A stretch of 15,500 bases of DNA from Verrucomicrobiales bacterium (lineage in GTDB: Bacteria > Verrucomicrobiota > Verrucomicrobiia > Limisphaerales > UBA9464). The stretch's first letter is position 1. Each line of letters opens with the position of its first letter. The translations under genes and the position numbers were made by a program. The notes below the pieces were generated by a model that did no database searches, was not told the origin of the DNA, and worked only from the letters and a program-made list of their open reading frames with translations. Where the stretch lies: assembly GCA_003445095.1 (NCBI GenBank), contig DLVS01000099.1, forward strand, positions 1 to 15,500, in the 5' to 3' direction. Shown here piece by piece: positions 6,502-13,596 of the stretch.

Positions 6502-9500
6502 ATGATTCGCCCTTACTCTGGAATAATTGCGGTGGGGTTTTCGAGCCTGCTTGCCTTTTCAGTTTCTGCTCAGTCGCCTTTTGAAATCGAGACGTCGGCC
6601 GCCGATGCCGTGGCGGGAGTTCCCTTTCCGGTGCGAATTGCCGCCAAGACTCCTGACGGACTGCCGGACAGAGGCTTCAACAATCGATTGGCGTTGCATA
6701 GCTATCGGCGACACCCGGCCCAACCGGTGATCAATGAGATTGCCGTCGACGGGGAAACGGTAGAGTTCATCAATCCTGGCACCGACCCCGTCATCGTCAC
6801 GGGATGGGAATTAGAAGCCGTTCAGGGAAATAGCGATCCAGTCAGTTTGGTCAGCCAGGCAATTCCACCCATGACTCTGGCGCCGGGTGGAATTTTCGTT
6901 TGGACCAGCCGGACCAACGAGCCATCCGCATTTCCCAATCTAATCGCCGCGCAGCCGTTCAATTCACCGGGTCGTCGCGTCAGCGCATTCCAAATTCGTG
7001 ACCGGGATGGACAGGTCGTTGACCAAGTCTATTTCAACGACACGTCTAGCCGTCGAACCGAGCGCCGCTGGACCGGGCTGCCGCTGGCTCCTTTGGGTGG
7101 GCAGGATCTCAATTGGCTCAGAGTGGGACGAGGAAACCGATTCAACGCCGCCGACTGGGTGCGCGGCCCAGGGTCGCTGGGGGCTGCCAACGCAGGATTA
7201 GAGCTCCCGTGGTCTGGGAGCCGAATCCCGGTAACCGTTGAACCACGAGAGATTCAACTCAGCAACGGGGTATGGTCCGGGAACGTCACCGTCGCGGAAG
7301 CCGGCACCCAACTGAATCTCGCCGTGAGCGAGCCTGGCGGGCCGCGCTACGAATCGGAGTTGTTCCGAGTGCTCCCCGTTGCGACGGATCCCGTCACCGG
7401 TGAACTTCCCCGGCTTCAACTTTCTTGGGCGTCCGAATCGACCGCGGGGGTTTTCTATGAGGCAAACCCCGAAGTTAGGTCACTGGTTATTTCCTGTTCG
7501 GTCGCTCAGACCTCGAATCTGGTGGTCCGACTCACCAGCGACGTTCCCCAGGAGATCGCCGTTTCCGAACAGGTTTTAGTGCCTGCCGGGCCGACTCCGG
7601 AAGCAACTGCCAGCCTAACCAATTTCGACGACACCCTCGCCGACGGCCGGGCGATAGTCACGGTCACGGCCACGGCGCCCGGTTTTCTGCCGGCGCAAAT
7701 TACTCTTCGGAACGAGGACAACGAATCGGGTCGTTTGTTCCTGCAATTGCCGACGGTCGTGGCCGAGGACAGTGGATTCCAGACGGAACCGGGCCGGGTC
7801 TTTCTCAGCCAGCCCGCGATCCACCCGGTTCAGGTAAGTTTGAATGCTGAGGGCATGGTGCAGACGCCGGCGTTCGTCATCGTCCCCGCCGGAGCCTCCG
7901 AAGCCGCCTTCCCGTTGCGAGTCCGGGATGACCAAGTGGTCAACGGCCGCGGCCGTACCGCCGTTATTACAGCGTTCATGTATGACTGGTCTCCCGCGGG
8001 ATCCACCGTCATCGTGACGGATGACGAATCCACGATCGTCTCGGCGGAATGGCCAGAGAATCTTGTCGAAGGCCAGGTCGCGGAAGGTCGCCTGCGACTC
8101 GCCGTTCCCCGCGACCATGATGAACTCCTGACTTTTCAATCGGACACTGACCGGTTTCCGGCACCCGCGCCCGTGCTGGTTCCGGCCGGTTCTCTGATGG
8201 TGACCTTCCCGTTGCCGGTCCCCGACAATGCGCTCACGGACGGACCGTTCTCAGCTCAGATCTGCCTCGCCCTCAATGGGCTTTGGTTTGATTGCCGACG
8301 GCTATCGATTGCCGACGACGAAGTCGCGCCCCTAACTCGTCTAGAATTCTACCCCCCGACCGCGGTATTCAGCGGACAGCCTTTCGCGCTGCAGGCCTTT
8401 GCTTTGGATGCCGAAGGCGTACCACAGCGGACCAATTTCAATGGCCAACTTTCGCTCAGCGTTCCAACCAAGCTCGCCACGGTGCGACCTGATTCGAATC
8501 CCTTGTCGTTCACGAACAGCCGCTTCGACGGCTTGATTACCCTCGAAGGCACGGCCTTGGGTGTTCAGTTAGACCTGGCGGCGGCGGGATTGCAGCAACG
8601 AAGCCGACCGTTGGATCTGATCCCGGGGTTTTCGAAGCCGGGGCCCTTTTACGATCTCGCGGTGATTCCCGGCAGGCGCACGTTGTTGGTTTCTTATGGA
8701 TTCGTGGATGGCCTGCTTCAAGAACTCAATCCGCAAACCGGCTCCGTCGAGCGCGAACTCGCGCTGCCGCATCCCGCGACTCACATCGGAGTCTCCGACG
8801 ACGGCGCAGTTGCTTGGCTGGCCTCATCGTCCGCCACGCTGCTGCGAGTTGATCTGCGCGCTTGGCAAATCACTGGTGAGTACCAGTTAGATCCCAGCTC
8901 CGACGAACGCCTGGTTCGGGCGTTGGCCGTTCTGCCGGGAGGAACGGAGCGAGTCATCGCTATGGTGGCTCCTTTCCAATCCCCGAGCTCCGAGGTGTTC
9001 GTGGTGGCTTACGAGGGAGGACGAAGGCTCCCTAACCCGGCAACGATCGAAGCCGGCACAGCCCTCAACGACATCCAACCGGGGCGAACTTCTGATGAAG
9101 CCTTTGTCGGAACCTTTGGGACGCTTAGGAGGGTTCACGTTTCTGCTGACCGGGTGGAAGTCCTCAAGACCGGGTCCGGAGTTGGAGATCTCGACCGATA
9201 TCCCAACTTCGTATTACAGGGCGATCAAATCCTCACCGGCGAAGGTCGCGTTCTGGCGGCGGACACCCTGGAGACCATCGCGAGGTTTGTTCCCGACGGT
9301 TCGCCCGGTTGGCCGGCACTCGCGCAGGTGGTTCCGCTTCCAGAGGTGAATCGCGTTGGCTTTGTCGATGCTCAGTCCGGCTTCCGAGTTTTCGACCGAC
9401 CCGGTGGACCCGTACTCGGCTTACATTCTCTTCCTCCCGACCAATGGATGGACACGTACGCGCCCGGGCGCTTGGTCCGATGCGGAGAACGCCGCATCGC

Positions 9501-12500
9501 ACAACTGCTTAGTCGGGGTGGCTTGTTACGAGTCTGGGAAAGTCCTTGGCTTGAGACCGGCACGGCTAACTTGCAGATCGATGCGGAAAACCCGGGAACG
9601 GTGTTCTTGGGCAACGGGGGAAATTTGATCATCCCCGCCCAGTGGCAACAGCGCGTCGTGGTGACCAACCAAGGTCCGGCAACGGCTCACGGCGTTGAGC
9701 TTCGGATTAGCGAGGAGCCGCCCATGATGCTCGGTTCCATGGTGGCGGGCGAAAGTCGCGTCATCGAACGGGATCGCAGCAGCGGGCAGCCAGAAATTCT
9801 CCGCTACGAATTCGTGGTCTCCTCGGGGACTCCCGATCCAAATCCTGACGACAATTCAGCCCAGACCGAAACGGCTGTCTTGGCCGCCACTCGATCAGGT
9901 GCCCGGGTTCTCGCGCTCGCGATGAATCACGTCATCTCCTCCCCTGTCGGGGACCGTCTCTACGTCGCGCTCTCCCGGCGGCCGAATGGCGACACGCCCG
10001 GCGTGGCGGTCGTCAACCCCGAAACCGCTCAGATCGAAACTGTGTTCGACGTCGGCGGGGAGCCCAAGCGCCTCGCGGTCGCCACAAACGGCAATTGGCT
10101 GTGGGCACTGGTCGAGAGCAATCGCATCGCGCGTTGGAATCTCACCAGCGCGACACTCGAATCGCCGCTGGAGCTTGGTAACGACGAAGTCCTCGACTTG
10201 TTGGCGCTGCCGCCGCCGGATGGCGGACTGGCGGTAGCCACGCGAACGACCATCCAGATTTTCGATGGTGCCACGCGGCGGGGGTATGTCGTAGCCACGC
10301 GAAGCGATCGCCGCCACCTAACCTTCGCCGCCGGGCGCTTGTGGGCAGTGCGGCCTGGGGAAATTCGAAGTTACCAGGTCACGACGTCGGGCCTTACGGC
10401 GGCGGGTTCGGTCATCGCTTTGACGCTGCCGTCAGATTTCTACCGGTTTAGCGGCGATTCCCAGCGTCTGTACTTCGCGGGAGCGATTCTGGACATCGCG
10501 TCGCGCCAATTGCTGGCGGGAATTCCCGGAGACTTGTTCCTGCCCGAGGGCTCGCGCTCGGTCGTTTATGGAGCCTATGGAGGCGGAATCCGGCGCTACG
10601 CCCAGGACACACTTGCCTTCGATGCCGACGAACCCCTTCCCGCACTCCAAGTGAATGGGGCGGATGACCTCGTTCGCTGGGGCGCGAATGGAATGGCAAT
10701 CCGATTTGCGACCCAATTGCTCATGTTTTCGACGCCATTGGTTCCCGAGGGCGTGAGCGATCTCCGGGTTGGACTCAGCCTCACCCAGCCGCTGGTGGCC
10801 AACGAACCATTTACGGCCACAGTCACGGTCACCAACCGCGGCCCGCAGGCGGCGACGCGCGTCCAAATCCGACTGCAACCGCAGCAAGAGATTCAGCATC
10901 CTCAGGTGACGCCGAGCGAAGCAGTCTTTTTTGGAGGAGCTTGGTTCCTTGAACTCGCGAATCTTCCGGTAGGTTCCGAGACCCATTTTTCCGTCACGGG
11001 CCAACTTCCGGAGGGTGGGATCGGATTTGCGGCCTCAGCCGTCGCCGGAGCGACGGATCCAAATCCGACCGACAATACTGCCGTGATTTCGGATGTGTTG
11101 CGGCTGCCGACGGCGGATCTGGCCCTCACTTCGCTCTCTCTTCCGGATCGAATCCAGGTGGGCGAGGAATTCGAGGCTGAAGTGATCGTGACCAACCGAG
11201 GCCCAGCCGAAGTGCGCGGCGTGTCATTGGATTTCTCGCGTCGCCTCGGGCTCCAACTGCTTTCAGCCACCGGCGGGACGATCTACACTGAATGCTGTGA
11301 CGGTTTCTTCATCGTGTACTCGGCTGCCACCCTCGCCCCGGGGAGCAGCAGCCGCTTCACCCTCCGGTTGGTTGCGGAACGAGCGGGTGCGCTGCTTCTG
11401 TCCGCTGGCATTTTCGGATCTCATTCGGACAGCGAGCCTCAGAACAACCAGGCGTCCCACCTGGTTTTAGTTACCCCGGCCTCTTCGGATAAGATTCCCA
11501 TTCACTACGCGTCCCGCCTGGTCTGGAGCAATGAACGACAGCAATTCGCGGCCACGGTGGACGGACAAACGATCCTCATTTCCAAGAACCTAGAGCTCGA
11601 CAGGATTTTGTCCGTCCCCTTCGAGCCGGTTGCCTTCGCCTTCTCGTCGGATGGGGGTCACCTTTGGATCGCCTCTCCGGCGAACCGCGTGCTGCGACTG
11701 GACCTCGAGACCGGACTGGCAGACCTCGATTTCGCCGTCCCCGAGAACCTTAATCCGTTGTTCGGCGCGATGGGGATAGTGAGCGATCACCCGGATCTGC
11801 TCGTGGCCGCGGGAATCAATGCCAACGGACAACCACAAGTCACCGCATACGATCGAGGAGTTCCGCGTGCGGCTAGCTACCAGAGCCTTCATTGGCAAGG
11901 GAACGGGGTATTTCTAGCGATCAGTCCGGAACGGAGGGTCTATGTTTCTACCGGCGCCGAGCTTCGCGAACTGGAAATTGTCGCCGACGGCCTCGCTGAA
12001 GTCCGTAACTTGGACTCGGGTGCGTCCTATTCCTCAGGGATATTTTCGCTCGCTGGCAACGCACTCTACTACGGGAACGGTGTCGCCACCGACCTGGTCA
12101 CCGGGTCACGAATGGAACCGGGAATTTCAATTGCGGACGCGTCCACCGGACTCGGATACAAATCCGGCTTGGACAATGGATTCGGTCCCGGGAATTTGAC
12201 GGTGCAGGCCCTGGACTTGGCAACGGGAGAACCGGTGTGGCGGCAAACGGCGACAATCACCAATGGCTATTACGGCCAGATGGTTCCCATGGGCACCAAC
12301 GGCATCCTTTTCAACTCGGATCCGTTTCGGCTCGTCCCGGCTCCGGCGCCGGAGACGCGAGGAACCGATCTCGAACTCACCGCCTCGATTGGCGAGCGGG
12401 TGCTCGGTACCAACCAGCTCTTGACGCTGAACATCGCGGTGACCAATTGGAGTGTTTGGAGCGCCACCGGCGCCATCCTGGAAGTCGTGCACTCAGCTGG

Positions 12501-13578
12501 GGTCGTGCCCGAACCACCCAGCTCCGCACCACTTCAATTCAACCTCGACTCAGTCGTCCAAGGAACAAACCTATTGCTTAGTTTTCGCACTGCGGATGAA
12601 GGCGCCCAATTCATCCGCGCCACAATATCAAGCGACCTGCCCGACTTTCGGCCGGCCGACAATTCTTTCGAACTGCAGTTCGTAACTCCGCCTCCGCCGA
12701 TCCTTCTGCTCGCGGACCAGACCCTCGGAGAGAATGGTTTCAGGTATCCGTCACCGTCCATCCAAGCTTCGCTGACGTCGCCGGCGCCGACCGACCTTGA
12801 AGTGGAGTTTGCCGTTGAGCCCGTCACTTCGCAGGACAATGACCTCACTTCGAAAATTGCGCTGTTCCACTTCAATCAAGGTGAGACTCGGTCTCGCGTA
12901 AATATCATTCGCGATGACGGCCTGGCCGAGGCCTCCGAAAAATTCCGCCTTACTTTTGTATCGGGACCCGTCTCGCCGGCACGATCTTCGGCCCTATTCA
13001 CGATCCTCGATGATGACGTTCCTCGCTTCCGTCCTGGGACGTTCCGAGGGGCCGAAGGCAATTTCGGGATCAGCGAAATGCGTCTGCCCGTTCGGCTGTC
13101 GGTGACTTCCACGTTGCCCGTCGAGGTTAGCTTTCGGCTCTCACCGGGGACGGCGTCGATAGGAACGGATTTTCTGGCGCGCACCGGTCGCCTGCGCTTC
13201 GAACCCGGGACGCTCACCAACTTTGTTTCCATCCCGGTGGTGGGTGATACCGATTATGAATGGGAAGAATCGCTGCAGGTCGAGTTCGACGATCTATCCG
13301 GTGCCCTTTACGAGCAAACGTTCGGCCAAGTGTTCCTTCGAAATGACGATCTACCGCCGGTTCCGGTGGCTCAGCTCAGCTTAACGACCGGACCTGTCTG
13401 GCAAATCCGCTTCGACACCGTGCTCGGCCCTCGCTATTCGCTGCAGACCCGCACAAACCTCAACGAAGGGATCTGGGAAAGCGTTCCGGAAACTCGAATC
13501 GGAAGCGGCGAACCCGCGACGATTGAGGCACCCGTCGAACCGGGTCCCACCCGTTGGTTTAGGTTGCTCGTCGAATAG
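6502..13578 (+). CDS. Giant secreted propeller / DUF11 / Calx-beta protein with N-terminal lamin-tail insertion
   Basis: About 2358 residues from the ATG at 6502. The frame also opens at a GTG at 6475, adding nine residues. I prefer the ATG because M-I-R-P-Y then a hydrophobic core ending S-V-S-A before Q-S-P makes a standard signal peptide. Neither start has a clear ribosome site. Order from the ATG: Ig-like half 28-68; lamin-tail domain 75-231; second Ig-like half 241-293; three Calx-beta-like repeats 294-609; intact Ig-like domain 614-708; propeller 711-1021; DUF11 1023-1129; propeller 1131-1416; two DUF11 domains 1419-1656; propeller 1662-1951; DUF11 1955-2063; two Calx-beta 2068-2281; C-terminal module 2287-2358 ending W-F-R-L-L-V-E. 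No catalytic motif seen. Inferred: exported surface or matrix protein, perhaps for adhesion. Complete in the window. Confidence 0.93.
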   Translation: MIRPYSGIIAVGFSSLLAFSVSAQSPFEIETSAADAVAGVPFPVRIAAKTPDGLPDRGFNNRLALHSYRRHPAQPVINEIAVDGETVEFINPGTDPVIVTGWELEAVQGNSDPVSLVSQAIPPMTLAPGGIFVWTSRTNEPSAFPNLIAAQPFNSPGRRVSAFQIRDRDGQVVDQVYFNDTSSRRTERRWTGLPLAPLGGQDLNWLRVGRGNRFNAADWVRGPGSLGAANAGLELPWSGSRIPVTVEPREIQLSNGVWSGNVTVAEAGTQLNLAVSEPGGPRYESELFRVLPVATDPVTGELPRLQLSWASESTAGVFYEANPEVRSLVISCSVAQTSNLVVRLTSDVPQEIAVSEQVLVPAGPTPEATASLTNFDDTLADGRAIVTVTATAPGFLPAQITLRNEDNESGRLFLQLPTVVAEDSGFQTEPGRVFLSQPAIHPVQVSLNAEGMVQTPAFVIVPAGASEAAFPLRVRDDQVVNGRGRTAVITAFMYDWSPAGSTVIVTDDESTIVSAEWPENLVEGQVAEGRLRLAVPRDHDELLTFQSDTDRFPAPAPVLVPAGSLMVTFPLPVPDNALTDGPFSAQICLALNGLWFDCRRLSIADDEVAPLTRLEFYPPTAVFSGQPFALQAFALDAEGVPQRTNFNGQLSLSVPTKLATVRPDSNPLSFTNSRFDGLITLEGTALGVQLDLAAAGLQQRSRPLDLIPGFSKPGPFYDLAVIPGRRTLLVSYGFVDGLLQELNPQTGSVERELALPHPATHIGVSDDGAVAWLASSSATLLRVDLRAWQITGEYQLDPSSDERLVRALAVLPGGTERVIAMVAPFQSPSSEVFVVAYEGGRRLPNPATIEAGTALNDIQPGRTSDEAFVGTFGTLRRVHVSADRVEVLKTGSGVGDLDRYPNFVLQGDQILTGEGRVLAADTLETIARFVPDGSPGWPALAQVVPLPEVNRVGFVDAQSGFRVFDRPGGPVLGLHSLPPDQWMDTYAPGRLVRCGERRIAQLLSRGGLLRVWESPWLETGTANLQIDAENPGTVFLGNGGNLIIPAQWQQRVVVTNQGPATAHGVELRISEEPPMMLGSMVAGESRVIERDRSSGQPEILRYEFVVSSGTPDPNPDDNSAQTETAVLAATRSGARVLALAMNHVISSPVGDRLYVALSRRPNGDTPGVAVVNPETAQIETVFDVGGEPKRLAVATNGNWLWALVESNRIARWNLTSATLESPLELGNDEVLDLLALPPPDGGLAVATRTTIQIFDGATRRGYVVATRSDRRHLTFAAGRLWAVRPGEIRSYQVTTSGLTAAGSVIALTLPSDFYRFSGDSQRLYFAGAILDIASRQLLAGIPGDLFLPEGSRSVVYGAYGGGIRRYAQDTLAFDADEPLPALQVNGADDLVRWGANGMAIRFATQLLMFSTPLVPEGVSDLRVGLSLTQPLVANEPFTATVTVTNRGPQAATRVQIRLQPQQEIQHPQVTPSEAVFFGGAWFLELANLPVGSETHFSVTGQLPEGGIGFAASAVAGATDPNPTDNTAVISDVLRLPTADLALTSLSLPDRIQVGEEFEAEVIVTNRGPAEVRGVSLDFSRRLGLQLLSATGGTIYTECCDGFFIVYSAATLAPGSSSRFTLRLVAERAGALLLSAGIFGSHSDSEPQNNQASHLVLVTPASSDKIPIHYASRLVWSNERQQFAATVDGQTILISKNLELDRILSVPFEPVAFAFSSDGGHLWIASPANRVLRLDLETGLADLDFAVPENLNPLFGAMGIVSDHPDLLVAAGINANGQPQVTAYDRGVPRAASYQSLHWQGNGVFLAISPERRVYVSTGAELRELEIVADGLAEVRNLDSGASYSSGIFSLAGNALYYGNGVATDLVTGSRMEPGISIADASTGLGYKSGLDNGFGPGNLTVQALDLATGEPVWRQTATITNGYYGQMVPMGTNGILFNSDPFRLVPAPAPETRGTDLELTASIGERVLGTNQLLTLNIAVTNWSVWSATGAILEVVHSAGVVPEPPSSAPLQFNLDSVVQGTNLLLSFRTADEGAQFIRATISSDLPDFRPADNSFELQFVTPPPPILLLADQTLGENGFRYPSPSIQASLTSPAPTDLEVEFAVEPVTSQDNDLTSKIALFHFNQGETRSRVNIIRDDGLAEASEKFRLTFVSGPVSPARSSALFTILDDDVPRFRPGTFRGAEGNFGISEMRLPVRLSVTSTLPVEVSFRLSPGTASIGTDFLARTGRLRFEPGTLTNFVSIPVVGDTDYEWEESLQVEFDDLSGALYEQTFGQVFLRNDDLPPVPVAQLSLTTGPVWQIRFDTVLGPRYSLQTRTNLNEGIWESVPETRIGSGEPATIEAPVEPGPTRWFRLLVE
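6724..7194 (+). other. Lamin-tail-like domain inserted in the first Ig-like domain
   Basis: Residues about 75-231 from the ATG. P-V-I-N-E-I-A-V-D opens it, then V-E-F-I-N-P-G replaces the more usual F-V-E-L-Y-N, followed by V-T-G-W-E-L, L-A-P-G-G-I-F-V-W and N-W-L-R-V-G-R-G-N. The Ig-like strands before it (A-G-V-P-F-P-V-R-I) and after it (L-S-N-G-V-W-S-G-N-V-T-V) belong together, so this is a nested insertion. Confidence 0.65.
7381..8328 (+). repeat. Three Calx-beta-like repeats (divergent)
   Basis: Residues about 294-609 hold three units of roughly 100 residues. Each has a V-P-A-G strand motif (V-L-V-P-A-G-P, V-I-V-P-A-G-A, V-L-V-P-A-G-S) and closes with an acidic turn (N-E-D-N-E, T-D-D-E, A-D-D-E). 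This is the spacing of Calx-beta domains, which are beta-sandwiches that often bind calcium. They are more diverged than the C-terminal pair. Confidence 0.6.
8632..9564 (+). other. Beta-propeller 1
   Basis: Residues about 711-1021. Repeated units of strand, D-x-x-G or P-x-x-G turn and strand, such as D-L-A-V-I-P-G-R-R-T-L-L-V-S, I-G-V-S-D-D-G-A-V-A-W-L-A and L-A-V-L-P-G-G-T-E-R, are those of YVTN/WD40-like propellers. Blade number cannot be fixed by eye. Confidence 0.6.
9568..9888 (+). repeat. DUF11/CARDB-like repeat 1
   Basis: Residues about 1023-1129. It carries V-V-V-T-N-Q-G-P-A near 1052-1060 and closes with D-P-N-P-D-D-N-S-A, the hallmark ends of DUF11 domains, which are Ig-like spacers in surface proteins. 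Confidence 0.75.
9892..10749 (+). other. Beta-propeller 2
   Basis: Residues about 1131-1416. Blade-like units include G-V-A-V-V-N-P-E-T-A-Q-I-E, L-A-V-A-T-N-G-N-W-L-W-A-L-V and Y-R-F-S-G-D-S-Q-R-L-Y-F-A-G. It lies exactly between DUF11 repeats 1 and 2. Confidence 0.6.
10756..11469 (+). repeat. Tandem DUF11/CARDB-like repeats 2 and 3
   Basis: Residues about 1419-1535 and 1538-1656. Both have V-T-N-R-G-P (1443-1448 and 1563-1568), and they end D-P-N-P-T-D-N-T-A and S-E-P-Q-N-N-Q. Repeat 3 contains adjacent cysteines at 1598-1599 (bases 11293-11298), which repeat 2 lacks. Confidence 0.8.
11485..12354 (+). other. Beta-propeller 3
   Basis: Residues about 1662-1951. Blade-like units include A-F-A-F-S-S-D-G-G-H-L-W-I-A-S and V-L-R-L-D-L-E-T-G, F-L-A-I-S-P-E-R-R-V-Y-V-S-T and V-Q-A-L-D-L-A-T-G-E-P-V-W. 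It resembles propellers 1 and 2 in length and position. Confidence 0.6.
12364..12690 (+). repeat. DUF11/CARDB-like repeat 4
   Basis: Residues about 1955-2063. I-A-V-T-N-W-S-V-W replaces the V-T-N-R-G-P form, and F-R-P-A-D-N-S-F-E-L closes the unit. A T-P-P-P-P linker follows and separates it from the C-terminal Calx-beta pair. Confidence 0.65.
12703..13344 (+). repeat. Two Calx-beta domains
   Basis: Residues about 2068-2281. The first ends T-I-L-D-D-D-V-P. The second has G-T-A-S-I-G-T-D-F, Y-E-W-E-E-S-L-Q-V-E-F and ends R-N-D-D-L-P. The T-D-F and Y-E-x-x-E-S motifs are standard Calx-beta signatures, consistent with calcium-stiffened stalk domains. Confidence 0.8.
13360..13575 (+). other. C-terminal terminal module of the plus-strand giant protein
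   Basis: Residues about 2287-2358. Y-S-L-Q-T-R-T-N-L-N is followed by W-E-S-V-P and then P-T-R-W-F-R-L at the end. Endings of this form (Y-x-L-Q-x-S-x-x-L, W, then F-Y/F-R-L) are common on large secreted verrucomicrobial proteins. No PEP-CTERM helix and no LPxTG motif is present. A role in sorting or capping is inference. Confidence 0.55.
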
Positions 13579-13596
13579 AGGCCGCGGTTCGCCTCT
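13577..13596. terminator. Small hairpin between convergent genes, overlapping both stop codons
   Basis: AGAGGC at 13577-13582 pairs with GCCTCT at 13591-13596 around an 8-nt loop. The left arm starts inside the plus-strand TAG (13576-13578) and the right arm ends inside the minus-strand TGA (13598-13596). There is no T-tract on either side, so a classical intrinsic terminator is not supported; a weak bidirectional stop or 3'-end stabiliser is possible. Confidence 0.3.

Noticed and set aside
10432..11004. A 190-codon minus-strand open frame
   Set aside because: Antisense to the propeller 2 and DUF11 region of the plus-strand giant gene, which has clear domain content throughout.
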